Origin: DATLFA01 sp039915945
GTDB lineage: Bacteria > Actinomycetota > Acidimicrobiia > Acidimicrobiales > WLNW01
Length of the DNA: 64,000 nt
Reading direction: 5' to 3'
NCBI GenBank assembly: GCA_039915945.1
Contig: JBDSMH010000060.1
Span: 4,940 to 68,939, forward strand
Shown here: in pieces, positions 51,471 through 59,782 of the stretch
Layout: each line of letters begins with the position of its first letter
Numbering within the stretch: the first letter of the stretch is position 1
Notes under the pieces: model-generated
Seen by the model: the letters and a program-made list of their open reading frames with translations, nothing else
What the model was told of the DNA's origin: nothing
Databases searched by the model: none
Made by a program: the position numbers and the translations under genes

Positions 51471-52247
51471 ATGAGCGAGACCACGAGCCCGACGAACAAG
51501 CCCGGCGAGGTCACGGGTTGGCCGAAGCTGCAGATGGTCTATCGCAGCGATCCCGACCGCATCGCCGATCTCCTCCCCCCGGGCATCACGCCGGGCAAGA
51601 CCGCCAACGTCTACGTCAACATCTATTGCGTGCCCGTGCTCGGTGAACCCGAGTACGGCGTGAGCACCAAGGTCGAAGCGGTCTGCGACGGCATGGCCGG
51701 CCTCTACTGCCTCGGCATGGGCATCGACCAAGAGGCCGCGGTCTTCATCAGCCAGGAGCTCAACGGGCAACCGAAGTTCCCGTGCGCCATCAAGTTCTTC
51801 CGCCTCGGCGACCAAGTCGAGGCCGTATGCACGCATCAGGGCTACACGTTCCTCGAGTTCCGCGGGCAGTCGACCGGCGCACTCGCCGCGCCGCCCGAGC
51901 CCTACGAAGAGAACGAGTGGTGGATCAAGGTGTCGCGCGCCGTCGGCGGCGTCGAAAAGAGCTACGACTTCCCGCCGCATGTCGTGCGCGTCGCGACGAC
52001 CAATCAGGTACAACACGCCGAGGGTCTCGACGGGGTCATCACCTTGCGCGACAGCCCGTGGGATCCCTACACCGATCTCTTGCCGATGCGGGAGCAGATC
52101 TCGGTCAGCCTCGTGACGGTCACGCAGCCCAGCCGGTCGATCACCCTCGCCGGCGCGCTCGATCCGATCGCCTTCTGGCCCCACGCCGACACCATCGGCG
52201 GATCGCGTTGGCCCGGCGAACGCGGCGGTCCCCGCCGCCGTCACTAG
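51471..52247 (+). CDS. Acetoacetate decarboxylase-family protein
   Basis: A 258-residue protein; ATG 51471 follows AGGGGGACC. The ADC fold is visible: 'GWPKLQMVYRSDPDRIADLLPPGI' and 'VFISQELNGQPKFPCAIKFFRLGD', where Lys102 lies where the Schiff-base Lys of acetoacetate decarboxylase sits. The following residue, normally a second Lys that lowers its pKa, is Phe. It therefore may be a related decarboxylase, aldolase or binding protein rather than the classic enzyme. It is last of the plus-strand group; 25 bases separate its end from the convergent DUF35 gene. Confidence 0.75.
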   Translation: MSETTSPTNKPGEVTGWPKLQMVYRSDPDRIADLLPPGITPGKTANVYVNIYCVPVLGEPEYGVSTKVEAVCDGMAGLYCLGMGIDQEAAVFISQELNGQPKFPCAIKFFRLGDQVEAVCTHQGYTFLEFRGQSTGALAAPPEPYEENEWWIKVSRAVGGVEKSYDFPPHVVRVATTNQVQHAEGLDGVITLRDSPWDPYTDLLPMREQISVSLVTVTQPSRSITLAGALDPIAFWPHADTIGGSRWPGERGGPRRRH

Positions 52248-52271
52248 CCCGCCCGCCGAGCCCGGGCGCAG

Positions 52272-52799
52272 CTAGTCCTGTCCCGACGCCTTCCACGGCG
52301 TGTGTTCCGGGGCTTCGGCACTGAGACGGAACTGCGGTAGCGCCGTGTTCTCATCGACGTCGAGGAAGCAGACTTCGACGCGCTTGCCGATGGCGACGTT
52401 GTCTTCGTCCTCGGGTGCCGTCGGGTCGTCGACCTTGACGAGGTTGGCGACGATGCGCAGCGACACGTATTCGTCCTCGAGCGCGTCGCGCCACGGCACC
52501 TTGCGTTGTTCGTCGAGTTCGACGAGCACGATCGGGTACGGGATCCAGTCGTAGAACGCGGGATGCACGGCCTGGGTCACGATCTGGTAGCTGTAGATCA
52601 CGCCCTTGCCGCTGACCGGATGCCAATCCCATTGCAGCGACGTGCAGAACGGGCACGCCGCGCCGATCGAGCCGCGCAACAAGTTGCATTCGCCGCAGCG
52701 TTGGACAACGAGATTGCCTTGCTTGCCCGCCTCGTAGTAGCCGCGATGCTCGCTGTCGGTCGGTGATACATACAGCTTGAGTCGTTCGTAGGTGGCCAC
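52272..52799 (-). CDS. DUF35 zinc-ribbon/OB-fold protein
   Basis: A 175-residue protein from GTG 52799, 2 bases after the thiolase stop, with AGGAG in the thiolase end. Four zinc cysteines are at 35, 38, 49 and 52 ('CGECNLLRGSIGAACPFC'), then an OB-fold ('GKGVIYSYQIVTQAVHPAFYDWIPYPIVLVEL', 'GKRVEVCFLDVDENTALPQF'). DUF35 proteins hold acyl-CoA and bind thiolase-like partners; in mycobacteria the DUF35 domain is fused to the MaoC domain of ChsH2 and binds Ltp2. Here it is a separate gene. It likely forms a complex with the adjacent thiolase (inference). Confidence 0.85.
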   Translation of the reverse strand: MATYERLKLYVSPTDSEHRGYYEAGKQGNLVVQRCGECNLLRGSIGAACPFCTSLQWDWHPVSGKGVIYSYQIVTQAVHPAFYDWIPYPIVLVELDEQRKVPWRDALEDEYVSLRIVANLVKVDDPTAPEDEDNVAIGKRVEVCFLDVDENTALPQFRLSAEAPEHTPWKASGQD

Positions 52800-52801
52800 T
52801 G

Positions 52802-54019
52802 CTATCTCCTCAAGATCAGCGAGCTGGTCAACGACGGCGTGCCCCAGCCCATGTTCATGGCCAGCTCGACGTCTTTGACTTGGCGGCAGCCGCCTTCGCT
52901 GTAGTCGTAGGTGTGCTCGCCGTTGGGACACGAGTCGTCGATCTCGTGGCGTAGCTGGCGCACGTTCTCGATGACCATGTTCATGCCGTGCGTGTAGCCC
53001 TCGCACAGGTGACCGCCGCTGGTATTCGTCGGGCGTTTACCGCCGAGGTCGATGATGCCGCTCGTGACATAGTCGCCGCCCTCGCCGACCTTGCAAAAGC
53101 CGTACCCTTCGAACAGCAGCAACGGCGTGAACGTGAACGCGTCGTAGCACCCGGTGAGTTGGATGTCCTCGGGCTCGACACCGGCATTGCGGAAGATGAT
53201 GCGCTCGGCGTAGTAGCCCGCCTGCCGTGTGATCGGATCGCATTGATACGGCATGGTCGAGAACGGCTTGTTGACGCGTCCGGCCACCGACATGATGTAC
53301 ACCGGCCGCGTCTTGAGATGGCGGGCCCGATCGGCCGACGTCACGATGATGCACGTGGCGTTGTCGGTCTCGACGCAGCAGTCCATCAAGTGGCACGCGG
53401 GTTTGGCGATCCAGCGCGAGCTCAACACGTCGTCGATGGTGACGCGGGTCTTGTAGTACGCCTTCGGATTGTTGGACGCATGGTTGCTGTGCGTCACCTT
53501 GATCTGCGCCAGTTGCTCGTTGGTCGTGCCGTATTCGTACATGTGGCGGGCGAACGCGAATTGGAACATCTGCGCCGGGCTGATCAACCCGTAGGGCACC
53601 GTGTCGAGCGCGCCACCGGCGATGACCTGAGCGGGCGGGCGGATGGCGGCCGGCGTACCGCCCATGCGCGCCTCGGAGTAACCGTTCATCGAGCGGTAGA
53701 TGGCGATCGTGTGGCACATGCCGGCTTCGATGGCGCCGATGGCGAGACCGACCAGCGCTTCGGTACTCGATCCGCCGCCCGAGCAGTCCATGTAGAAGTC
53801 GAGGCGGATCCCGAGGTCTTGCGCGAGCGCGGGGGACGACGTCGAATCGCCGACGTGGTAGCAGAGCATGCCGTTGACCTGTGTCGGGTCGAGGCCCGCT
53901 TCGTTGATGGCCTTGCGCACGGCCTCGGCGCCGAGCGAACGGGTGCTGCGACCCGAGTGGCGTGAGTACGCCGTCTCGCCCACGCCGACGATGCAGTACT
54001 TGTCCTTGAGCCCGCTCAC
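52802..54019 (-). CDS. Ltp2/SCP-x-type thiolase-fold protein
   Basis: A 405-residue protein from GTG 54019. Pattern of lipid-transfer thiolases: 'IVGVGETAYSRHSGRSTRSLGAEAVRKAINEAGLDPTQVNG', 'GGGSSTEALVGLAIGAIEAG', 'LTGCYDAFTFTPLLLFEGYGFC' (the 'CYDxFT' motif of Ltp2-like enzymes) and 'RPTNTSGGHLCEGYTHGMNM'. The classic nucleophile Cys is not clear ('DCSGGGSS'). In mycobacteria Ltp2 does a retro-aldol cleavage with its DUF35 partner rather than thiolysis. The gene is flanked by two MaoC genes and the DUF35 gene on the same strand. Confidence 0.83.
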   Translation of the reverse strand: MSGLKDKYCIVGVGETAYSRHSGRSTRSLGAEAVRKAINEAGLDPTQVNGMLCYHVGDSTSSPALAQDLGIRLDFYMDCSGGGSSTEALVGLAIGAIEAGMCHTIAIYRSMNGYSEARMGGTPAAIRPPAQVIAGGALDTVPYGLISPAQMFQFAFARHMYEYGTTNEQLAQIKVTHSNHASNNPKAYYKTRVTIDDVLSSRWIAKPACHLMDCCVETDNATCIIVTSADRARHLKTRPVYIMSVAGRVNKPFSTMPYQCDPITRQAGYYAERIIFRNAGVEPEDIQLTGCYDAFTFTPLLLFEGYGFCKVGEGGDYVTSGIIDLGGKRPTNTSGGHLCEGYTHGMNMVIENVRQLRHEIDDSCPNGEHTYDYSEGGCRQVKDVELAMNMGWGTPSLTSSLILRR

Positions 54020-54098
54020 GGCAGCATCCTCATCGACATCCCCATCTCGATTCCATCCCCGACCGCGCCCTCGTTTTCACGGGACGCGAAGTCGCAAT

Positions 54099-54536
54099 CT
54101 AGTCAGCAGGAAGCGTCAGCACCGCCGTGCCGGTCACGTGCGCGCCGAACCGGTTGACGCCCTGCAGCGCCACCTCGACGACTCCCAGATCACCCCGGCG
54201 CTCGCTACGAATGACCGACCCGGTGAAGCGCATCGTGTCGTCCGGGCAAGCCGGCGCGCCGAGGCGAATCGAAATCTTTTCGAGCATCGCCTCGGGACCG
54301 GCCCAGTCGGTGACGAACCGAGAGACATAGCCGTTGGTCGTGAGGATGTTCATGAAGATGTCGGGCGCGCCCTGCGAGTTCGCAAATGCCCGATCGTGAT
54401 GCACCGGCATGAAGTCGCGCGACGCGATCGCGCCCGCGACGATGACACTGGCGGTCAGGGGCAGATCGAACGGCGGCAACTCGTCGCCTTCGTTGATGTC
54501 ACTCCAGCGCGGTGATGTCGGGTAGGGCGTGCTCAT
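54099..54536 (-). CDS. MaoC-family hydratase, second subunit
   Basis: A 145-residue hot-dog-fold protein. The MaoC catalytic-site pattern 'ASRDFMPVHHDRAFANSQGAPDIFMNILTTNGYV' carries Asp and His. 'ISIRLGAPACPDDTMRFTGSVIR' and 'VALQGVNRFGAHVTGTAVLTL' follow. It overlaps the preceding gene's stop codon by four bases (ATGA) and is thus coupled to the other MaoC protein. A two-subunit enoyl-CoA hydratase, as in ChsH1-ChsH2, is the best reading. Confidence 0.82.
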   Translation of the reverse strand: MSTPYPTSPRWSDINEGDELPPFDLPLTASVIVAGAIASRDFMPVHHDRAFANSQGAPDIFMNILTTNGYVSRFVTDWAGPEAMLEKISIRLGAPACPDDTMRFTGSVIRSERRGDLGVVEVALQGVNRFGAHVTGTAVLTLPAD

Positions 54537-55099
54537 GGTGTCGATCCTGTCGCGGCGGACGGCTTGAACTTGAAGACGCGGAACCGTTGCCGGCCCACCA
54601 CCTCGTCGTCAGCATCGAAGTACGTGGTCACCCACGTGACGAAGTAGCCGATGCCGCGGGCCGTCGTCTTTTCGTCGGACACCGATTCGAACACTGTCGT
54701 GGCGTGCAGCTGATCGCCCAGGCGCAAGTAGCGCTCGAACTCCAACTCGGAGTTGGTGGCCACGATGCTCTTGTAGCCCGCCGCGTCGAGCAGCGCCAGC
54801 ATGCTCGACGCCACGTCGGACGGTGCGCCCCCGCGTTCGCGCAAGCCTTGGATCGTCGGGCGACCCATGGTCCACGTCTGCAGCATCGCCGGCGGGGCGA
54901 CGATGCCACCGAAGCGGGTCGTGGCCGCGAACTCGGCGTCGAGGTAGACCGGATTGTGATCGGACATGGCGTCGACCCAATGCCGGATCATGGGCACGTT
55001 CACCTCGTCGGGCGCGACCGACGGCCCACCACTGCCCGTCGGTTGTCCGACGCATTCCTCGAGCCGCGCTCGAAGCTGCGCCGACGCTTCGTCGGTCAT
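54533..55099 (-). CDS. MaoC-like N-terminal domain hydratase, first subunit
   Basis: A 188-residue MaoC/FAS1A-like protein starting the minus-strand group. 'VNVPMIRHWVDAMSDHNPVYLDAEFAATTRFGGIVAPPAMLQTWTMG' is the hydratase hot-dog region; 'ELEFERYLRLGDQLHATTVFESVSDEKTTARGIGYFVTWVTTYFDADDEVVGRQRFRVFKFKP' is the second half. It resembles the MaoC part of ChsH2, without the DUF35 domain, which is encoded three genes downstream. Coupled by ATGA to the second subunit. A REP-like element lies 49-95 bases upstream. Confidence 0.83.
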   Translation of the reverse strand: MTDEASAQLRARLEECVGQPTGSGGPSVAPDEVNVPMIRHWVDAMSDHNPVYLDAEFAATTRFGGIVAPPAMLQTWTMGRPTIQGLRERGGAPSDVASSMLALLDAAGYKSIVATNSELEFERYLRLGDQLHATTVFESVSDEKTTARGIGYFVTWVTTYFDADDEVVGRQRFRVFKFKPSAATGSTP

Positions 55100-55148
55100 C
55101 GATCCCCCTTCGACTTTCTGCCTGGGCTTCGTCGTAGCACACGGGCGC

Positions 55149-55194
55149 TTCTTGTGCGGCTCCGCCGCAACGGATCAGCGGCTTCGCCGCGGAA
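55149..55194. repeat. REP-like bipartite element, copy 2
   Basis: TTCTTGTGCGGCTCCGCCGCAACGGATCAGCGGCTTCGCCGCGGAAC: stem one TGCGGC-TCC-GCCGCA, spacer, stem two GCGGC-TTC-GCCGC. It lies upstream of the MaoC operon, between it and the VWA gene. Copy 3 (57413-57460) has the same layout; copy 1 (29353-29372) keeps only the core. Confidence 0.7.
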
Positions 55195-55255
55195 CGTGCT
55201 CGGAATTTACTAGATCGTTCTCGCATCACCTTCGTACCCGCGCGGCCGCGGAGCG

Positions 55256-56536
55256 CTACGTGCGCTTGGTACGGGTCGGGCGGCTCTGGCTCACCGCACG
55301 GGCGTCGTAGAGCAGTTGCTTGCTCATCGCCGGCGCGTAGTGGCCGTCGTCGAGCGAGTCGGCCACCACATCGAGTGCGTCGGCCTGATCGAGGAGACGT
55401 TGGGGCGCGGGCGACGTCTCGGCCGCGGTGCGCAACGCCGAGGCCGTGCCTTTGAGCCGCTTGGCCGCAGCATCGTGATCACCGCGATCGGCTTCGGCAC
55501 GGGCATCGCGGCGAGCGTTGGCCGCCTTGAGCACGAGCACTTCCTCGACAACCCGAGGATCAGGGTTGTCGACCGCATCGGGGTCGACGATGTTGACCAC
55601 CATCGGCGTCGTCACGGTGTGCAACGCAATCGAGTCACCGACCTCGACGTAGCGCAACACCAACTCGCCGATCGTCGCCGGACCCATCGCAGCCAGCCCA
55701 GGAATGCGCAGCGCGAACACCAGCCGGCGCAACTCGCCCGCATACGCGTCGCCCAGGCTCACCTGCACGCCGCCATCGACGACCGTCGACGGGAAGTCGT
55801 TGAGGATCGCCACCACCTCGACCGCGTCGGCCGGCCGGATCTCGACGCTGATGTTCTGGGCGACGATCGTCGCCAGTCCATCGAACTCGTCGAGGAACAC
55901 ACCGGCGGCCTCGTCGGCCCCTTGCGCCCACCGGGCGTTGCCTCGGCCCGCGTCGGCCATCGCTCGCAGCAAGTCTTCGTCGAAGTGATCGCCGAACCCG
56001 ATGGTGGTCGTCGTGACCCCTTGGACTGCCGACTGCGCGGCGAGCGCGGACAGGCGTGTGCTATCCACGATGCCGACGTTGGCTTGCCCGTCGGTGAGCA
56101 GCAACACGCGGCGAACCGCATCGGCTCGCCCGCCCTGAAGGATCTCGACGCCCTTGAGCCAGCCACCCGAGAGATTGGTGCTACCGCCGACGCTGATGCG
56201 CGATACCGCACGGCGCGCCACTCGTGGATCGTGGCGCATCAACGGCAACACGAGGTCGACCTCATTGTCGAACGCCACGACCGCCAACCGATCATCTTCA
56301 CCAAGCAGACGAACCAGCCGATCGACCGCAGCAATCACTGCAGCCAATGGCTCGCCCGCCATCGAACCCGAGCGATCGATGACGGCCACGAGATCGAGCG
56401 GACGCCGCGCCGACGTCGCAACAGCCGCCGGCGCCGTGAGATCGAGCATCGCGTGGACGGTCTCGTCGAGCTCGACAGCGATCAGCGTTCGTTCGAGGTG
56501 AAGATTCGTTTGCAAAGGTTCCTCCGTTTGGTTCAC
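55256..56536 (-). CDS. VWA-domain protein
   Basis: A 426-residue soluble protein from GTG 56536, directly after the stop of the upstream gene (TGA-GTG). Residues about 46-215 are a von Willebrand A domain with intact MIDAS: 'DLVAVIDRSGSMAGEPLAAV' (Asp54-x-Ser-x-Ser), 'GGSTNLSGGWLKGVE' (Thr) and 'LLLTDGQANVGIVD' (Asp). A beta-sandwich region (230-330) follows, then a helical C-terminus 'VLVLKAANARRDARAEADRGD'. No signal peptide or membrane helix. Similar to soluble VWA proteins of Actinobacteria with unknown roles. It forms an operon with an endonuclease/exonuclease-fold protein. Confidence 0.83.
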   Translation of the reverse strand: MNQTEEPLQTNLHLERTLIAVELDETVHAMLDLTAPAAVATSARRPLDLVAVIDRSGSMAGEPLAAVIAAVDRLVRLLGEDDRLAVVAFDNEVDLVLPLMRHDPRVARRAVSRISVGGSTNLSGGWLKGVEILQGGRADAVRRVLLLTDGQANVGIVDSTRLSALAAQSAVQGVTTTTIGFGDHFDEDLLRAMADAGRGNARWAQGADEAAGVFLDEFDGLATIVAQNISVEIRPADAVEVVAILNDFPSTVVDGGVQVSLGDAYAGELRRLVFALRIPGLAAMGPATIGELVLRYVEVGDSIALHTVTTPMVVNIVDPDAVDNPDPRVVEEVLVLKAANARRDARAEADRGDHDAAAKRLKGTASALRTAAETSPAPQRLLDQADALDVVADSLDDGHYAPAMSKQLLYDARAVSQSRPTRTKRT

Positions 56537-57286
56537 TCATTTGTACCGACGCACTGTGACAACGACGCCCGTGTGATCGCTCAGCGGACCGTGGTCGTCG
56601 CGCTTGCGCAGCAACGACTCGATCGTCACTGCGAGGTCTGGCGTCGTGGCGACGTGATCGATGAGCCTGACCTCTTCTCTTTCCTCTTGGGTACCCCCCG
56701 ACCTCGGGTCGCCCGTCCACAGCGTGAGGCCCTCGAGCGACTCGGTGAGAGCCGTGGCGACGTCGAGGCGCTGACGGCGGCGAGGCACGGTCTGGTTGAA
56801 GTCGCCGGCGACAAGTATCGGTCGCGATTGGGATCGAAGAAGCGCGCCCAGATGCGCCAGGTACGCCGCGTGGTCCTCCCACGCCATGCGATCTCGTCGC
56901 CCCGTGCGCACGTGCGCGTCCTTCCATGGAATGCACACGCCCACGACGCGCAGCAACCCGATTGGCGTCGCGGTTGTACCCGCCACCCAGCGGCCGCCCG
57001 GTAGCGCTTCGTCGCCGATCGCGTCGACCTCATCCCACGGTTGCTTCGACCACAAGACCACCTTTCGCCGCGCCGGATCCTTGAGCGAATAGCCCCAGTC
57101 GGTCCCGGCGTCGATCACGTGGCCGTCTGGCGGCAACACGCCCAGCGTGGCCTCCGTCGCGACAAGCACGTCAAGGTGTTGGTCGTCGAGAACCGATTGC
57201 GCCCGCTTGCCGCGCGCCATCGCCGGACTGGCCCATTGCAGGTTCCACGTCGCCACGGTTGCATGCGTCGTAACGATTTTCTCCAC
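56537..57286 (-). CDS. Endonuclease/exonuclease/phosphatase-fold protein
   Basis: A 249-residue EEP-fold protein from GTG 57286 (AGGGG upstream). Residues 'ATWNLQWAS' (metal Asn), 'VLVATEATL' (metal Glu), 'PILVAGDFNQTVPRRR' (Asp, Asn) and the final 'LSDHTGVVVTV' (Asp-His) match the family's metal and catalytic positions. These enzymes cut nucleic acids, phospholipids or sugar phosphates. Without a signal peptide it is likely cytoplasmic. It is the first gene of a two-gene unit with the VWA protein. Confidence 0.82.
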   Translation of the reverse strand: MEKIVTTHATVATWNLQWASPAMARGKRAQSVLDDQHLDVLVATEATLGVLPPDGHVIDAGTDWGYSLKDPARRKVVLWSKQPWDEVDAIGDEALPGGRWVAGTTATPIGLLRVVGVCIPWKDAHVRTGRRDRMAWEDHAAYLAHLGALLRSQSRPILVAGDFNQTVPRRRQRLDVATALTESLEGLTLWTGDPRSGGTQEEREEVRLIDHVATTPDLAVTIESLLRKRDDHGPLSDHTGVVVTVRRYK

Positions 57287-57329
57287 CCCTTCTCCCTATA
57301 CTCGCGAGCAGCTACTCAACACGTCTCGC

Positions 57330-58720
57330 TCACGGGGGTCCTCGTGTGACGTGGTCGAACAGTGAGCCGTCGGGTCGGTAGATGTCGAAGTCCATGGCGG
57401 TGCCGTTGAGCGTTCTTGTGCGGCTCCGCCGCAACGGACTGGCGGCTGCGCCGCGGGAACAAACAGATGTCACGGGGTGTCTAAATTTGCCGCCGTTCGC
57501 GGCCCTTGGTTTGAAGGCCACGATGTGGTGCACGTCGGTCCACTTCGCCGGCCGGCGACACCCAGGAAACGCGCAATGCCGATCACGGACCGCCACTGCG
57601 TGGCGTTGCGCCACCGTTGGCAGATAGATGCGCCGTCCTTGGTCGAGAACTTCGCCGCGACTGCCCATCACCATCGGGATGATCCCCGCATCACACGCCG
57701 GCCGGCGCACCGTGTCCGGCGAAATCGGGGTGCCGTCGAAGAGCGTGCAGATCCTTTGGCCGACAAGTCACCGAGCAGTATCCGGTAATTGATCAACACC
57801 GACACGGCCACCACCGCCGGCCTCGGCGTCTTGGCCGTTACCCGCTTGGACGTGATCGACGGCTTCGGTGTGGGCGTATCGCCAGCGGCCGCGTCGCTCG
57901 GATCCGTCGCATCCGCCGGCTCCGTATCGACCGAGCCAGTGTTGTCGGCCGCGGCCGCGGCTGGGGCGGCGGCGGTTTCGGCGTCGGCGCGGGCGTTGAT
58001 CCGCCGGGCGATCTCACGCACCGCGTCGGCGCGCCGGAACTTCAGGCTGGTTTCGTCGAGCCGCGTCGGGTTACGCGTGGGGTGCTCGATGCGCCACAGC
58101 TCATTGGCCACCAAATCGACGGCGCGTTCGATCGGCGCGGCCGACTCGGGATCCCACTCGCCGAACAACGCGCGCATCCCCGACTCCAGGTCGAAGAACC
58201 GCACCTGCTGACCCGCCTTGAGCCGCAACGCCCGCTTCGCGCCACCATCACCGTCGTTTTCGATCACCAACTGATGCGCCTTGTGCGCCAGCTCTTCCGG
58301 TGTCGACGTCTTCGCGGCGGCCACCAACGAACCCGCCTTCGCGAGTAGCGGCGCGGGGACGATCGCTGCGACCGCATCGACATGCGCCGCCGAAATCTCA
58401 CCGGCCGCCAACGCATCACCCAACGCCGGCACCGCAGCAATCAACTTCGCCCGCTTCACCCGACGCTTCGCCGCCCGCCCCGACGTCTTGGTCTTATCCG
58501 CCAACCACGACGTCGTATCGGTCGCACCATCACCCTGCGCACCATTCACCCGACCGAACGCCGCCACCAACCGCGCATCAATCACATCGACGCGTCCCTG
58601 CACCACGCGCAACGCCCGCAACGCCACCCCCAACTCAGGCCCCGACATCACCTCGATCGGCAACGCCTCGAGCGCCTCCAACACCCCCAACGACGGCGGC
58701 GCGTCCATCAACAACGACAT
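57330..58720 (-). pseudogene. DUF222/HNH endonuclease gene, frameshifted and disrupted
   Basis: DUF222 part is intact from ATG 58720 ('ISAAHVDAVAAIVPAPLLAK', 'RFFDLESGMRALFGEWDPESA'). Near 57750 (AAAGG run) the frame shifts by one base and continues as 'LFDGTPISPDTVRRPACDAG', 'IIPMVMGSRGEVLDQGRRIY' and HNH start 'RHCAFPGCRRPAKWTDVHHI'. The second half of HNH is then lost: after 'AFKPRAANGGKFRHPVTSVC' comes a REP-like element (57413-57460), translated as low-complexity Arg/Ser, before the usual ending 'AMDFDIYRPDGSLFDH'. So the gene has both a frameshift and a replaced metal-binding segment and is very likely dead. It belongs to the mobile-like 13E12 repeat family. Confidence 0.75.
57413..57460. 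repeat. REP-like bipartite element, copy 3
   Basis: TTCTTGTGCGGCTCCGCCGCAACGGACTGGCGGCTGCGCCGCGGGAAC: same layout as copy 2, with GCGGC-TGC-GCCGC as second stem. It lies inside the DUF222/HNH gene where the second HNH half should be, implying insertion or repair-linked replacement there. Confidence 0.72.
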
Positions 58721-58815
58721 GGATCAATTGTAAAGACGACCACTGACAGTCACGGAAAGTGGTGAAGCGATCACGCCCGCGAAACACGCGCATTACTGCG
58801 CGCGCCGAGCGCCGT

Positions 58816-59688
58816 TCAGGCGTCTTCGCGGCGGGCCAGGTCGACACAGCGCTGCAGCGACTTGTGTACGAACGGCGCCAGCGGCTTCCCCGTCTTCGCC
58901 AACAATTCTTCCGCGATCTCTTCCACCGCCGCGGCAAATGCCGGATCGTACGGATCGTCTTGCAGCGCGCTGAGCGCTCGGCCCATCGGTGCTTTGTCGG
59001 CAGTCTTCCCCGCGCCGACCGGCGCGTATGTGTGCACGATCACGCCGCGCACGATCGCAAGTTGCCACGCCCGCAATCGCGGCCGCAACTGCCGCGCGTA
59101 CGTGCGGTAGTAACCGAGGTGCGCGGCCTCGTCACGGCGCATCGGATGCATCAGCACTTCTGCGAGCTCATGCTCCCCGAGTTGTCCCATGATGGTCGTC
59201 ATCTGACGGTACGCACCCATGGCGAGACGTTCGTTGATCGCGCCGACACTGTGGTAGATCATCGACACGATCTCGTACGCCTGTGTCGAGAGCGTGCCGA
59301 GTGTTCCGGCAAAGCGATTGTGAATCGGAATGTGATCGATCGGCCGCGACTCGTATACCGGGAGATCGAGCGCGCGCAGCAGTTTCTCCTGCGCCTTGGC
59401 ATGACCCAACTCGTCGGGCATCCAAGTCGTGAGGAATCGTCCGACGTAGTCGTCGGTCGCTTGCGGCAGCAACGTCTCGATGCCGAGATCGCCGACTTCT
59501 GCTTCGACGCGTTGCGAATAGAGGATGGCGTGGCCGAGCCGATTGCGGAGTAGTTCGGGATCGCGGATGCGCCCGATGGCATCACTGATCGACTCGAAGT
59601 CGAGTGGCTGCTTGGTCTCGAGCAGGTGGAGCTTCTGCTCGATCGGTTCGCTGAACTCGCGCACTAGCGCTGGGGCGCGACGGGCCAC
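58816..59688 (-). CDS. Ferritin-like diiron protein
   Basis: About 290 residues from GTG 59688. Likely diiron ligands: Glu in 'SQRVEAEVGDLG', Asp-Glu-x2-His in 'WMPDELGHAKAQEKLL' and Asp-Glu-x2-His in 'MRRDEAAHLGYYRTYARQL', with Glu in 'QLGEHELAEVLMHP'. This fits a ferritin-like four-helix fold of the acyl-ACP desaturase/oxygenase type. No neighbour gives a substrate; a reductase partner is not adjacent. The C-terminal 60 residues ('DPAFAAAVEEIAEELLAKTG') are extra helices. Desaturase is the leading hypothesis, not shown. Confidence 0.7.
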   Translation of the reverse strand: MARRAPALVREFSEPIEQKLHLLETKQPLDFESISDAIGRIRDPELLRNRLGHAILYSQRVEAEVGDLGIETLLPQATDDYVGRFLTTWMPDELGHAKAQEKLLRALDLPVYESRPIDHIPIHNRFAGTLGTLSTQAYEIVSMIYHSVGAINERLAMGAYRQMTTIMGQLGEHELAEVLMHPMRRDEAAHLGYYRTYARQLRPRLRAWQLAIVRGVIVHTYAPVGAGKTADKAPMGRALSALQDDPYDPAFAAAVEEIAEELLAKTGKPLAPFVHKSLQRCVDLARREDA

Positions 59689-59782
59689 GTATCCTCCCGC
59701 TCGGTACTCGTGAGCGCCGTACTGTACGCGTTCGGCGAGCCTCGGTCAGATCCGCCAGGCCGTCACCCGTTTGGCGGCGACG

